DNA of 64,000 nucleotides from Liolophura sinensis (lineage: Eukaryota; Mollusca; Polyplacophora; Chitonida; Chitonidae): assembly GCF_032854445.1 (NCBI RefSeq), contig NC_088301.1, positions 38,303,187-38,367,186 of the forward strand, read 5' to 3'. Numbering within the stretch: position 1 is the first letter of the stretch; the number at the start of each line of letters is the position of its first letter. The notes beneath the pieces are model-generated. The model worked only from the letters and a program-made list of their open reading frames with translations, made no database searches and was not told the origin of the DNA. This document shows, in pieces, positions 1-15,300 of this stretch. The position numbers and the translations under genes were made by a program.

Positions 1-366
1 ATACAAGATAATTGTAAATCCTGTTTCTGACCTAAAATTACTCATTTTGCTACATTCTAAAATTCTGTTTTGAGATTTGATTATAAGGTAAGGCATTTTA
101 CTGAAAAAATGTATTTCAGCAGCAAAAGTAATGTTTCACAATCTTTATTTGCCTCTAAAAAGGTAATATTTGGGGAATTTTATGAAAAGTACAATATGTA
201 AAAAAAAACTTCTAAACTTCACCATGTTAGAAGCTTCAAATATTCTGAAGACCTCTTAAATGATAAAAAGTGTAACATGACTTAAAATGCTTTTTCAATA
301 TTGGATAAATGCTGCATCTGTTCAGTACATAGGTTGGTATTGATACATTGTAATTTGAAAACTTAC

Positions 367-3300
367 ACTCAACAACTTCTGGGTAGAGCCACACATTTTT
401 TCCCCCCGTGTTAACAGTGGGGCGCACAGTTCCATCAACAGCCATGCCCATGTACAGACCACGCACAGCTGCAGACTGTAGGCAAATGTAACCCTGCCCC
501 TTATGTTTCTCCACTATAAAGTGAGAATTCACTTCTGTCCCACCCTAAATTAGACAGAAAACAAGATTTCTCAGCTTTAGGACTGTCCAATACATGATTC
601 AAACAAAATTACAACATAAATACATACACAAATGCATCAAAGTCAATGTATTGATCAAATTATCACTGAATTTCATGTCAGTTTTATAAATTCTTCTAAA
701 GACTTTTATTCCATTTATTCGAAGTACAAGGGTGAGATAAGTTGAATTTGCATTACACTTCATCTCTGACAGAACTGCAAGCTAACTTGTCCTTTTTAAT
801 CACAAAAATGTCCTTATTCTCATCCCTGAAAGTAGATGTCCAGGGAACAAAGAATATTAACACTGATTTGTTTCTTACACTGATCTTTCGACGGCGTTTA
901 TTGCATGTATAGGGAACACCCAGAAACTTGACTGACGGGCTGACATTTCCACCTGGCATCACACACTCACCTGGCAGTCAATTTTCCCTTGCTTAACCCT
1001 GAGGTACTTTCCTGGGTTGACAATGCTTTCAAACATCCGTATGCCTCCCTCACTGACTTTGTGAACACGGAACTGTGCCAACCGATTCTTTTTGCCAGTC
1101 CCATTGACCTCATTCTCATGATCAATGCTGATGGCTTGGGTTGGAGAAGACATAAGAATTATGACACCTTTGTTCCTGAACATTCCCTGAAAAACAAAAA
1201 AAATAACATGTTAATATCTAAACATCAAAGTGTTTTACTCCATTCCTTTCAAAATGTTGACCACTTTGAACTCTGATAATCTTAAATCTTTATTTCTTGG
1301 TAATCTTGTTTTTACTATTACTTTGGTCACTTCATCTTTGTATCTCCTGGCAGCATGGACGTCTGATGGTGGTCGTGGGTCTCCTGCGGGCTTTCTGCAG
1401 TTCCTCCCACCATAATGCCTGCCGTCGTCGCATAAGTGAAATATTCTTGAATACAGTGTAAAACATCAATCAAATAAATCAATAGGTAAATTTAATTGTT
1501 TTTTAACACCATACTCATACTTGTGATGGTGGCCAGTTTCACGATTGGTGCAAATCTAATTTCCATGAGGTAAACCACTGACTACATCATAGTGTAGTAC
1601 ATTTTCTGATGTTTGATCACCAAATTCTACTGTTTATTTTTTTTTTTGTTTTCTATGTTTTAACTAAACGGAATCAATTCAGGGGACACCAAACCATTTA
1701 TCTGCAGTTTGGAAGGTGCAGCACTGGGGATCTACTTTAAGTTCCACCTAGTCCTGGAAGTTCAGACCATCGAGAAATTTCATTGTCAAGACAAGTCGAC
1801 AAATTGCCATGAAGGATGTAAACAAACGCGTTCTGATTTCGAAATACATGAATAGCCAGATCTCTAAATTGCGACAGCGTATGGTTGAAAAGACCAGTCA
1901 AAAAGATCTAAATACACATTTCAAAACAAATCAGGGAAAATATTTTTCCAAACCTATCCGACTATCTCGCTTTAAGACTTCCCTGCCCAAGAAAAGGACA
2001 GAGACAGATCTCATACGGCCTACTTATTGAAAGGCAAGCACCTTAACCACTTGTCCAGCAGCCTAATCCCCACCAACCCCTAACCAAAAATCCCACTGCC
2101 CCCAAACACACTCTACTGTGTGGTATATTCCATTTTGCCCACTGCTAAGTAGCAAGGAATTACCAAGACAGTTTCTAAATAAAATCATACCAAGGCCAGT
2201 TATGCTTATGTTACACCATAACTGCTTGGTGAATCTGGCTCATGCTCTTTTAACTTGGCCAAACACACCAATGTCATCACATAAGACCACACAGGGTATC
2301 CATTACCTTGCAGTAGGTATGGAACTGTTTGGACACATCCACCACCAGGCCCCTGACATCTCCTGCTTTACCGTTTTGCATAATCGTAATGTGCTGGAGA
2401 GGGTATTTCACAGATTCAAGCTGAACAGTTCTGTCGTGTTGCACTCTAACTCGGAACTCACAGTATGCCCCACCCTTGCCCTGTGAAAAGTAAATACAGA
2501 GAATCAAGCAGGTTTTGAGAATAAAGTCCCTAACACTTTCTGAGTTAGCATTCTGCAGCAATCGCAGTAATATGTACTGCCAGTAGATGATACTCACTTC
2601 CTCAAAGGCGTGGCACTGACGCTCACAAATGTAATTGTAACAAAGTAAACTACTGATGTAAATACTCTAATGCATTTGACCTCAACTTTGGAGTGTGAGC
2701 AAGTTACTCATGAGAGTTACGGTAAATGACCTAAAATTTCACCTTGGGACTCGCAAAGTGTATCCCATGATTCACTGCACTGATTGTGCTTCTTATTGAC
2801 TGGGCACCGTGGGAGAGCATAGGGGGTGGTAAGGGGATTGCACTAACAGTTCGAGAATGTAATAAACATGCTCATGCTTCACTGAGCAGTTAGTCTATGC
2901 TCCTACCACCAACAGTTCATGTCTTCCTCAATTTGTATCAAAATGATTTTAGCATATGCACTTCACAACAGGTTGATTATTTTCTATGTGTTATCATTAT
3001 TTTGTGATAAGTGCGAATTTAGGAGAAAACACTGGAGATCAAGCATGACTACCCAGTACCTTTCCGCATGTGGAGTGTCATGTCAAATATCGGTTTTTAG
3101 ACTGAAGGGCTCTCTGTATACAAAGCTGTAGCAGAATTTAGCACACTGTGAATCTTACTTGCAAACTAGGCCTGACACCAGACACATTGAAGATCTGTCA
3201 AACTGCAATAAAAGCCACACACATGCACAAGTGCGTCTGACATGCAGCAGCTAAACATTTCTTGCTCATTCTGGCGTAATTTGAAAGACTGTCAAAATCG

Positions 3301-6300
3301 TGATAGATTTCAGAAACCTCGTATGGAGTAAGTTTTCTGTGTTTAATGGAGGTTCCTGATTTAAAAACACGGTAAAAGGAACTGTTCTGCAATAGGAGGT
3401 CATGCTTTCAGACAGTGTTTGGAATTTAAAGGTTTGTAATAGACACCACCTGTCTTAATACTTTCTTTGATTTCTTTTATGGGTATATTTAGAGATGTAC
3501 ATGTTGGCCTGCTAGTCGGGGACCTGCACACATCATCATCAGTGACTTGACCTGATGTGGCGAGGATCAGCAACCAGAGCTGCTAAGTGCCATGCAGGTT
3601 AATGAAACAGGCAGGGGACAGATCACTCTCTTTGACAGTAACTCACATGTGAAACTTGTCATTTACGTCGAAACGAAAGTCATTTACTGTACATTCATCT
3701 TAGAAATATGTTTCATGATTTATTTGGAAGTTAAGATGAAAGTAATATTTCATCCCTTATCCTTTGCCACTGAATACATGTATGCTAAGTTTTCAGGCCA
3801 ATTTTAGGTAAAGATACAGACATAATAATCCAGTCTTAGAATGAAATGGGCAGACTTAATAGTGAAATAGAACACCAACACAAAATCCTAATCAGGTTAC
3901 ATATTTACACACATTTTTTTTCAAGTGAAGCCATTGGTATTTAATATTAAAGAATTTCTGCTAATGGTAAAATACTTCAGTAACTTACCTGTCCCAAAAG
4001 CCTGCCATTGTCAATTGCCAGATGGAAATTGTGATGTGCCTCATTACGAAACACACGCACCATTCCTCGCTTGACAGTCACATTGAAAATGGCTGAAATG
4101 GCAGACAAGATTGTTGTTTATCTTAAGAGAAATTCTTCTTATTTTTACTTTGTTAGACCGTCCTTTGTGCAGGAGGCCTACACCTAGGGTTACATGTACA
4201 TTTATAGATGAGGTAAATTTGAAAACAATGATTCAGGTCTGTGAAATGACAAATTCACAACTGATCTTTCCCAACACGATTCATTGAAAATTTCATTCAA
4301 GGTGGAGAAAACGGAAAATGACAATGTTCAGATGAAAGAAGGTGAAAAGTTATTCCTAATGTAGTCTTCAATATTTTTTCTGATTTTTCCTTAAGAAGAA
4401 AAGACCCTTGAAAATAATTTTTGTACGGTGGATATTTGTAGTCTTTTTTTAATAACATCATAAATGAGGATGTAACACAGGTTTAATCAATATTTTTGCA
4501 CTAGAATTTGTTCTTTTCAGCTAAAAAATTTATCAAACCTCAATGTGGATCATATTTGTATTTTTAATATGTTCATAAATGTTATCATAATTAAAGTTGA
4601 ATGCATATATGAATGTTTCAATATAAACAACAAATTTACATTCAAATAAATTTATAAATTTACCCTCATTTAGACGATTATTATTACGCAACAACCATAA
4701 ATACCAAAAGTTGGTCCCAAATACCCACCATACAAAAATACTTTCAAATACCCTTTTCTCTTAAAAATAAAAAAATCCCCAAAAATATAAAAGATCATAT
4801 CTGCAAATAAGTTTTGACGCTCCTTCGTCTGATTTTGACATCATTTTTATGTCTTCTTCTCCTCTAAGGTAAATGTTAAATATCTGTTGATGGCACTTTT
4901 TAATGTTCAATTTTCCACTGCTACCATGCCACTACGCCATATAATGTTTCATTCTTAAATGCAGAAACACCTTGAAGAATCAACATTAATTTTTTCTAGC
5001 ACAACACCTATTCAAAATGTCTTTGGTCCACCCTCTCCTTACATAACTCACCCGAGACACTACTTTCATCGCCAAGTGCATCCACAACAGCATCGGGTTT
5101 TATACGAAGAGCTTTTCCAGTCTGGCAGGAGAAGAACATCACCTGGTTTTTAGCCCCAAATTTCCATTTTTCAAACTCCCACTGTAAGACAAACAGTTGA
5201 TAAGGTATCTTAAGACAAAGATGAAAACATTTTAGTTGCCACTGACATTTTTACTGTATCATCAGATATATCTGTGAGCTCTGCAGAGGAAAATCACGCA
5301 TTACAAAGGCAAGTTTGGAGCTAAATTTCTATTCTGTTATGTAAACATTTTGCTTCAAAATATCTAAACCACACAAACAGATAGTTCATCAGTGTAAACA
5401 TCCAATACACTGTCTGAAAATACATTACAAAACATTACAAACTATAACATTAGATACAAAATCTGAAAACCCTCACAGAAAGACAGCGAACAGTTAACTA
5501 ATGGTTATAATTGTTTTCACATACATTTCTTTTTTCTAAGATGTCTGCCATGTATTCATCCTGAACTTTCAACTCCCTCACAACCTTGCCGTCATCTTCT
5601 CCAGCATCCAGCCACCTACACAGCATAGAAAAATGATATTGCAAAATGTTACACAAACACTGTATCAAAATCATGAAGACGTTCTTAATGTAACACAATT
5701 ATATTTACAAAAGCAGTTTGTTGATTCCATAAATAATCTTTATGAATGGCTTAATAATTTCTGAACACTTCAGATTCATTCAAAGATTTCTTTTGTCAAC
5801 TCAGCAGGTGAAGCTGAAAATTACTGTTTCCACAGTTCTCCTCACTGAAGGAAATGATATTTACATTTCACATATGAGAAATAAGAGGATGACTTCTCTC
5901 TGTATCAAATCATCTCCTACCCAAGAACAATGTACAATTTAACACATACCACAATTGGTAAGCTTCTTTAAACTTAGACATCCCAGAATAACAATACTGG
6001 AGGCTTTAACAATGGAAATCCACATTTTTAACACAGTGATATATCAACATTTTCAGCATTTTTTACACACAATTCAAAGAGGTACAACAAAAGTCTAAAG
6101 ACACAGTAATATAAAAATGTTTTCACATCATTCAAGTCTATCAAATCTTACTTTCCACAGTAAAATGTAAACTGGTTGTTAGTTTTCGTAGGATCCTTGA
6201 CAACAATTTTTTCTAGATACCAGCCATCTCCTGAAATGGATGTAAACAAAGATAACATAAGATATACATGTATTATTTATTATGAAGTGCACAAGTAGCT

Positions 6301-9300
6301 TTTCTTTTGCACAGATCAACAATACTTCTTCAAAATTTTTATTTATCATTAAGTACTGCATCATAGTAAATTATATTTAATGTAGTATTTTTCTTCCTAC
6401 CTGGATCTTTGGCATCATGTCCAACAATGACCCGGTTAATTGGACCTAAAGATACAGCTTCCACATGGAATGTGTTTGTCTGAAATCAAATAAAGAAAAT
6501 TACATACAGCGAGCAAGCTCAGATAATTTGAGGCTCAACCAGAAAAAAATGTGTCAAAATAGTGATATGAACAAGATGCAGGAATCAATACATGCCACTT
6601 GCAAATCCTGTGGAAAATCATGATTACACAGTCCACATATAAGTATGTTAACTTGTTAAACTGAAAAGTTTCTTATATGGTCCATGAAACAATGACACCT
6701 GAAAATTAAATCATTTACTCTGATGGCATAACCAGATGGATTTTTTTACAGGTGAGAAAAAACTGAAGTTTAAGGCAAGAAAAAACACTAAAATGAAGTA
6801 TATCTCACATCAAAGACCATTGAAAACTGTCCAGAAAAATAGCTTGATTTATTTTTTGTTCTAAAACATCAAATTTTAAGGTGGACTGTAGTGACCCGGA
6901 GGGTATCGGTGACATCACATTCATAATCTTTGCTTGAAGAAGTTCATTTAAATGTCTATTTAGTGAATGCATTCTTAGATCTATATATATTTGTAATTTG
7001 GATCAAGAAATCTAGCAGTCTATGTGTGTTCAGTGGCGAAAACCTGATGCGACGTCAAAAGAAATTGCCACAGTATTCATACTTTCAAACACATCTTAGT
7101 ATGTTGAAAAAAAACTAAAAAAAAAATGGACAGTTTTAATGGTCTTTCATCTGACATACATTCCATATTACAGTTTTCTTTGCCCTTAAAAAAAATACAC
7201 ACATATACTACCTAGCTAACATACCTGTCCTGAGAGAAACAATAAATCCTTTCTCTCTGTTGTAAGCTGCCTCACCCCAGAGTCACCACGTTCGCCATAC
7301 ATCGTCAGGTAAACGTTTGCTTTGGTGCCGGCATTCCACAGCTCTCCAGTTGTCACAGCCACCTCATATTTAATGACTGTCAAAAGTACAAAAGATTGAT
7401 GTAGAATTACATGCATTTTCAGACAAAATATCATGATATCATTCTTATAACTTATCTAACCGAATCATGTAATAACCAAAGCAAAAACACCTCTAAGAAG
7501 CAGAAACTGATCAAAGCTAGCCCATGATGTGAACATTTTAACAAACCAGAAATTTAATGATTCTAGATGAAAATATTGAATCAATGTCAAGATGGAGGAA
7601 GTTTGCCTCTCAGAAAATTACACAAAAATAGAAAAAGGAATAAACTATTTACTTATCGAAGAGCCCTAATATCTTAGGTGAATGCAGGAAAAAAACAAAA
7701 GCAATTTGCTGATCACTGTACACATATTCATATAAGTGCACCTCTTAAGCCACAGATTGGAGAATTATACCCCAAACCTATTTAGAGCATATGTATTATA
7801 ATGGATACTAGGTATTTGTGTACAAGTTTCAATCAATAAGATGCATGAAATACAACACTTCGCTTATAATTTAGCATGGTAACCAGATGTAATTATAAAG
7901 CAATATAAACCTCCTCATTAATGTATCAGTGGAAACCAGACAGTTTATTCATCACCATCATTATCCTTTTAAATCAATAAAAATGCACTAGAACGCCACC
8001 ATGCTAATATCAGTTACAAATTCCATAAAATTTACACTGAAAAAGACATTATTTAGAGTTAACGGTAATGGTTTCCATTAATTATGCACATGAATTTTGC
8101 ATTTTTCAGTATAAAATTTAGAATCTGATGAGACAACTACTATGATTCTTCATTGATTTTCCAGTAAAACCAGGGATACACTTCAAAGATGGATATATTT
8201 TTGTTTGTAGTGACAAACTTTTCCATCGATGAAATACTATATTGTAGACACAATAGGTGAATTTTTAGTGTGTCATTCAGCTATGTGACCTAGTAAATTT
8301 GGATCCAACAATATTGCCTCCAAAATGCGCCAGGAACACAAAGTGGATTTTTGTAATTTAAAAAATATGCCTGTATGGGTAGAAAAAATTACCCTTGTGT
8401 GCCTTGCTTTCAGTGTATTAATGAACACTTGTGCACTTTTAATTAATAGATTGCTAATACAACATAGTAATAGCATGTGATTAGTGGCTGATGCGCCTTT
8501 GATGAAATGTTTGTATGCATTTACAGTACACCTTGGAACATACTTTGCAACTGAGGCTCTCCTTTGCGCACTGCAGGAATTTCACGACATATTTCACCAT
8601 CATCCTCATCTCGAGCCATCCAGCGCTTGCACGGAAATATCAACTGTTCATCTGTATCCAGATCTTTCATCTCCACCTGGTAATAGTCACCATGGCAACA
8701 AACCTATACAGCACTATCAGGTATCTATGGCAACCCTATAACCAAGGTTGAAAGTCTACACTTACAGTGTATGCATTACTGAAGACACACTGAGTCACCC
8801 CTAGAGGGTTTGCCTGGTAACATTTTTAAAAATCCAGGAGAGATAAAGCACGTGAATTTCAGCACATTTTACGGCAAGCTGGAAGCTTAAAATGGTCACT
8901 ATAACCATCTGTAAATCTCTAATGAATGCAAAGCTAAAAATCAATATAAACTTGCCCACTGCATACAGGAAGCTTTTCTTGAGACATTCATTCACTGTTC
9001 ATAAAAGGACCCACCACACATTCTATTTCCCTAGCTCCCAGGTATTGTACAATTTATATCATAAGAGCATCTTATCTATCCTACCACTAAACACCAAACA
9101 TTCAATTTTGCCCTGAGGCTTAAACATGACAAACTGCTTTCGATCTCAAATAAATATTTCATATATAAGTCACATGCACTGATGTACATGCTTATAAAAA
9201 ACAGATTAAGTTCTTGTAATTTCCTTTCTCTAAATAAATTATATGTGACTTTATTTATCTATTTCACATATGACTAGCAGAAGCATACATTTCTTACCTC

Positions 9301-12300
9301 ATCACACAGCCAATTGGGGAATTCTCCCATATTGTCATGTCCAATTCTGATTTTGAAGACTTCTCCTATGTGGCCAACATTTATCTGCAATTTGACAAAT
9401 GCAATCAGACCACCACATACATGAAGGCTGCAGATGCATATATTCAAATGAATACAACTGCATGTATCTCATGATGTCATTTGGATGCAATGTTGCAATC
9501 AGGCATTTAACACTATTAAAGCACTTCTGGGCGCAATGACCCAGGAACCTCCCACCAATGTGGTCCCTCTGAGTTCAAGTCCAGCTCATGCTGGCTTCCT
9601 CTCTGGTCGTATGTGGGGAGGTATTCCAGCACCTGCGGAGGAATGTGGGTTTCTGCCCTGAGCATGGGCTCTGCCCAGTTTCCTCCCACCATAATGCTAG
9701 CCACCGTCGTATAAGTGAAATGTTCTTGAGTGTGCCGTAAAACACCAATCACATAATCAATAAATCATATAATTTGAATAACTTAGCCATCAACACTGGG
9801 CTACCAGCTTTTGTATGATGCTGTCACTTTTGAATAACTACTATATATGTATGTATTCTCCCTATATTATTCATGACTGCATTAGAAGCTTGTTGTCCAC
9901 ATATACATACATCAATAAAAATATTTGCTCTTTCCATTCTATAAAAATTCACGGCAACAAAAGTCTGTTTGCAACCAAAAAAAAGCTTGGCTACTAACTC
10001 AGTACTGCTTAGTGTACGTTGGGCAAAGTTAAACGTAAGAAGACTTGAGTTGTGAGCCTTGAAATTGTGGCTAAGGTGTCACGCGGCATTGTACTTGTTG
10101 CTACGAGTGGTCTCACGAAAAATGGAAGAAACTGATGGGAACCGAAAAAATGTATCCCAACGTTTCCCAGGTCAAAAGTACACGGAAACGAAAAAGTCTT
10201 TCCAAGCAATTCTGAAATTGTCATTTTAGGCACAAGTTTTAAATCATGTAACATTTATTGTAACACATAATTTATTTAATCATTTCATTAGATTTTTATA
10301 CATGTATTCTTCTGTCGTCAAGTTTAACATACATCAAACTGGTCGGTCTTCCCACTCTGAAAATGTTCAGTGCCGTCATTGTGTCCCAGGTGTAAAGGTC
10401 CAGAGTTATTGCGTGTTCCATACACTGTTATGGTGACGCCGGCATCAGTTCCTGCAGACGGCAGCTCATTGGTTGTCACAAAAACCCTCCAGCGCCCTCC
10501 TTTAAATATTTTAAGTTTTAGTCAATCATTTTTTGAAATCTCTTCACAACAAAGTAATACATGTGCAAAATACTAACCCAATTCATGGATGTATTGTAAA
10601 GGATGTCTTTGGGATCATTAAATTTTATAGACATCTGCATCACCAAAATATGCATCTTCAAACATGTACGTATTAATTTGTCACAGCTTGTCATAATTTG
10701 TAATTTGATCACATAAATGAAAACTGCTTCAACTAACGTACATCTAGATGTTTCTTTATTTCTATCTTTGTCAATATTTTAGCATATATTTGGAATCTTT
10801 TACACAAAGCCCTGTATAAGACTGTAAAATGTAGGCTACATGTTATTTAGCATCCAGAAAGATGTGCGGACTTACTTGTTTTTCCAAGTTTTTCTCTCCG
10901 ATCACGCAGCCGATTGGCTACTGTCCTGTCTGGATGGGTCAATAGTCTGCTTCTGTAACCATTAGGCCGGGGCCTGGCTGCCTGGGGAGGTTGAGGTGAG
11001 AGTCCCACCATTGGACGGAAGTTCTCACTGCCAGCCACAACAAACACATCTGGGCCATTGAAGATGGACGACAGGCTCTGAATCTGATGAAACAACCATT
11101 ACCATTATTACTGTTATGGCCAGACTCTCTCTCAGGGAAAAAGTTGCAGGCATTTGGGTGAAGTTAAGTATGCAGGTTAACCATGGGTTAAAGACCAAAC
11201 CATTAAATTTTGGTGGTGATTTTGATCAAGATCTCTATCCACTGGATCCAGGGATTTTTTAAATCACTTTCCTGTATTATTATTACAATGTTACACAATA
11301 CTGTAAACACATAGCACCAAGGATTCTGTCCTTTTCCATAAGTCTGACTCTAACCCCTACATATATCTGTCTTTTTTAACTACATATATGTACATGTATG
11401 TACCCTCTTATGGTTCAGTCCCAGATCAGATTGTTTTCAGTACATGAATTACATTTCATGACTGGATACGTATACAATGATCATTTAGTGGAGCATAAGG
11501 ACCATTCAGACTAGTAGTCAGGTGCTCTAAACACACATATGATCATTTTACAACCATGACAACAAAACAACTAAAGTAAGGAAGTGTAATGCAAGTATTT
11601 GACTGAATACGTCACTACAGGACAATTGCATCTTTCAGCAGCAGGGTGGTTATAGACGAAGAACAGAGGTATTACAAATATTTACATGTACTCCTGAAAT
11701 ATACTACTAATAATGATGATTAATAAACTTAGAAGTACAAGCAAGTAATGCCTGTTCCTCAACAGGGCACTTTTGTCACACCTGTCAACATACCAATGCC
11801 AGAGTGATAACTTTTAGTGCCTGTAATTCTTACCACTGCACAAAGGGCTCTTAAGATGGGCAAAAATATATGCATAATACATAAATAAATTAATCAATGC
11901 ATTTCAAATAATCTTTTAGGCCAATTATAACAATTAAGGCATGTGTAAACATCCTCTGACTGGCTCAGCTGTGACCTTTAACTATGAGTTTTGTCTGGTA
12001 TACATGTACAGATGTGCCTTCATGCCTGGATTCAGGTATTGCATAAAGGAGTTTCATTAGGGCTCCTCTCCCCAATTTCTTGTACCCAAAACTGTAGATA
12101 TTGAAGTCCAGGTGTCATTATTTTCAAAAAAACAATGGTTGTTTCACATATTCAGGTGAAATCCACAAATTCAAGCTTTCTATAAGTTTTGAAGACAGGA
12201 AGATATGCGAGTAGAAAACGTTTCAAAGGTACATGTAGGATGATATCCTTTGCGGGAAATGTCTGCACCAAAAGTATAATTTTATTACCTTTCTTTCTCT

Positions 12301-15300
12301 CTAGAATTTGTATGTCTATCCACTCACACAATTTGGCATTAAATCAGTGTTATCATTAGAATTGAACCAAACAGACTGTTCACACTACCACTGTGGAGTT
12401 ATGTTAGTTGACATCAGTACAAACCAGCTCATGCAAACAGGAACACACAAAATGAAACGATCAGCTAAAATGACCTGTACCTAACCACAAATCTTCGGGG
12501 AAGGGTGAGGGATGCAATGCTATAAAGGTCATTAGCAGTACATGTAGTTCTTTATTTCTGTAACTGGTCCTTGTGGTAGCTACGGTATGCACCCTACACG
12601 TTACCTGGTTACATCAGGAACACAAACCAGTGGAGGAAATCAATAACAGCATGACCATCGTCTTGCTTCCGCTAATTACACTTAATTTGTCAGGAGTTAA
12701 TGGTTCCATGGCACAAGCCAAGGACGACTTTATCATTCATTTTATTGCAGGACGCAGTTAATGTGATAATATGACACTGTGAGGCTTGACATCTGAGAGA
12801 TAGGCAAATCCCTCTTTCATGTATTGATTTATTTGACTGGTATTTTAGTGTCATATTCAAGAATTTTACACGTATATGATGGTAGTCCAGTTTGTGAGAG
12901 GGAGAAACTGGATTGCCTGTAATAAACAACAAACTTTAGAAGAGACACCTCCCTGAACGTGAACTGCTTGCAATGAATTTCTACATGCCTCATCTGTATT
13001 GTAGAAAGGCTATGGAAGCGTCAGTTGTGAAAATAGTTCCTTAATTTCTTAAGTTTTATAAAAAACTGTTTGCATTTGGCTATAAGAAATTTAGATCTGA
13101 GATCTGTTTCAGCTTTCCCAGTTGAGAAATGTAGATCTGTGCTCTTCCATTCACAAATCTGAAACTCACTCTCATCGAGTGACGATGACCTCATGTCAAA
13201 ACATGTTTCATTTAATCATGTAATAACTCTGAATTCATGACTAATGAAAGACCATAATGTCAAAATCAGCACAAATGTTCCTGACACAAGGCAAACTTCA
13301 ATAACTGCCATTTTTGATTCGAGTCAGACATACTTGGCATAATCCAGAAAAAGATACTCAATGGAACATTGGGATAGAAACCATTGTGACAAATGTGTTA
13401 ATTGCCATGTTATGGTCATTGTTATTCCTGCATAATGAGGTGATATAAATTCAGAATTACTTCAAGATCACAGGAGACCTCTTATCACGGCACATGTGAC
13501 TGGGCCAAGATCCAGCTAATAGTGAATGGAATGATGTGGAAAAGCTTGTAAAATGTCCAACTGGTTTCAGAGCTGCATTTACATGTATACAGTTATACTT
13601 AAAAGTAGACATACTGCTTCTGTCTCTCTGTTTTCAGAACAATGATGCAAAGCTAAACAGTGTGATGTTGCCAAACCCCAAATGAATGAGCCACATCATT
13701 TACAACATCGAGATGTACCATAATTAAGGGTAAACAAGTCCTTGCAAATTTGGACTTAAGTCTTAAATTGCTAGATAAATTTGAATCCGATGGCTGATTC
13801 CACCATCCCATTTGTGACTTTTGTGTGTTAAAATTTGAAATATGATTTTAGAGCTCATTTCTGGGCTCTACAAACTAAGATTCTGACCACCTCATAAATG
13901 TGATCAGAAGATAAATGCGTCAAAATTTAATTTTCCAGAACCAAACACTAAGCGTTTTGAGGAGGTTTTAAGTCTTAGCTTATGTCAGAAATGGCTTTGT
14001 GGTATCGGCCCAGGTCTTTAAGCCTACTGAGAAGGCTTTACATCATCCAAATATTCAAAATTGTTTAACAATTCTCTGAGTAGAATCTAACATATTGCAC
14101 ACCTTTAAAATCATATTGGATGACTTCAATTTTTGTCAAGGTTGCCAAATTGAAGAGCTGGAAATATCAGAATTTTGATCCCTGTGTTATACTGTTTGAC
14201 AGATTAGTGCATAAGGTTTACTTCTCATCAAATATACATACATGTTAGTTTCCATATATGTAGCTCATTTATCTTATTGAGTGGGGCAGCCACGAGAATT
14301 ACAATGTGAAAACCTTCCTAAAATGTCTACTTTCTGATTGAAAGCTATGAATTTCACATAACCTACATGTATACCAAACAAAACTCTAATACAAGATCTC
14401 TAATCATACTAATTATGCATTTGTACATTCATGTTGTAAAAATTGTACTGCACAAATGAAGGAGCATTTGGATTTTGGAGTTTTGAGATATGAGATGGTG
14501 CTAAGGTTTTGGGTAACCAACAAATACATGTAAGTGCTGACTGGAATTCACAATGAAAATCACTGTGCTCAGAATCTCAGGAAAATTTCTGTACCTACTT
14601 CCCCTTTGACTACAGTGTACCCTAATTCTTCTAATTTTTGGGAAAGATATTAGGAGTGTTAGAAGTAGAATATTACATTTCTTTTCCAGCCTTTTTGGAA
14701 AAGTAAGGATATGAGTATGTTGTTCATTAGATGGTCTAACCATGTGAGAAAAAACGAATGCAATAATCCTGCTATAATTACATATATATTGGCTGATATA
14801 TGCAGAACATGCAGATGTTCCAAAAATTAGACGAATTAGGGTACTCTGAGCCATCAATAGATGTGGATCATGCATGCATGATTTACGAGTATGTCTCAGT
14901 AAAACTAACAACAAATATGCTTCCACATTTCAAAATATATCACAGACAACTTATTGACATGAAATTACAGCTGTTTTTTTCTCAAGCTTCACGAATCTGG
15001 TGACAGACATTTCTTCTGCTTCTGCAAGAGTTCCCAGAGCGGTACAACAAATGTACAATCAAACAATGTGCCGCTCAATTTGCAGAAATTAGATACCAGA
15101 TTCTCTGACGTCAGACTCAGCGTAAGGTCGATAAAGAACAGTGTCTGTGACTTGGAATCACCAAGCAGCAGTCATTTAAACACAAAGAAGTTAATAGTAT
15201 AAATCAGATATCAAATTTCTGCCTTAAACACAACCGAGTCTAGGGGCCAGAGATATTATAAATTCATTAGGACTAATCCTTAAGCTTGGTTAGCTTGCAA

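Noticed and set aside
14501-14926. 141-aa minus-strand ORF
   Set aside because: No family motifs; within an intron whose flanking exons join directly in phase.
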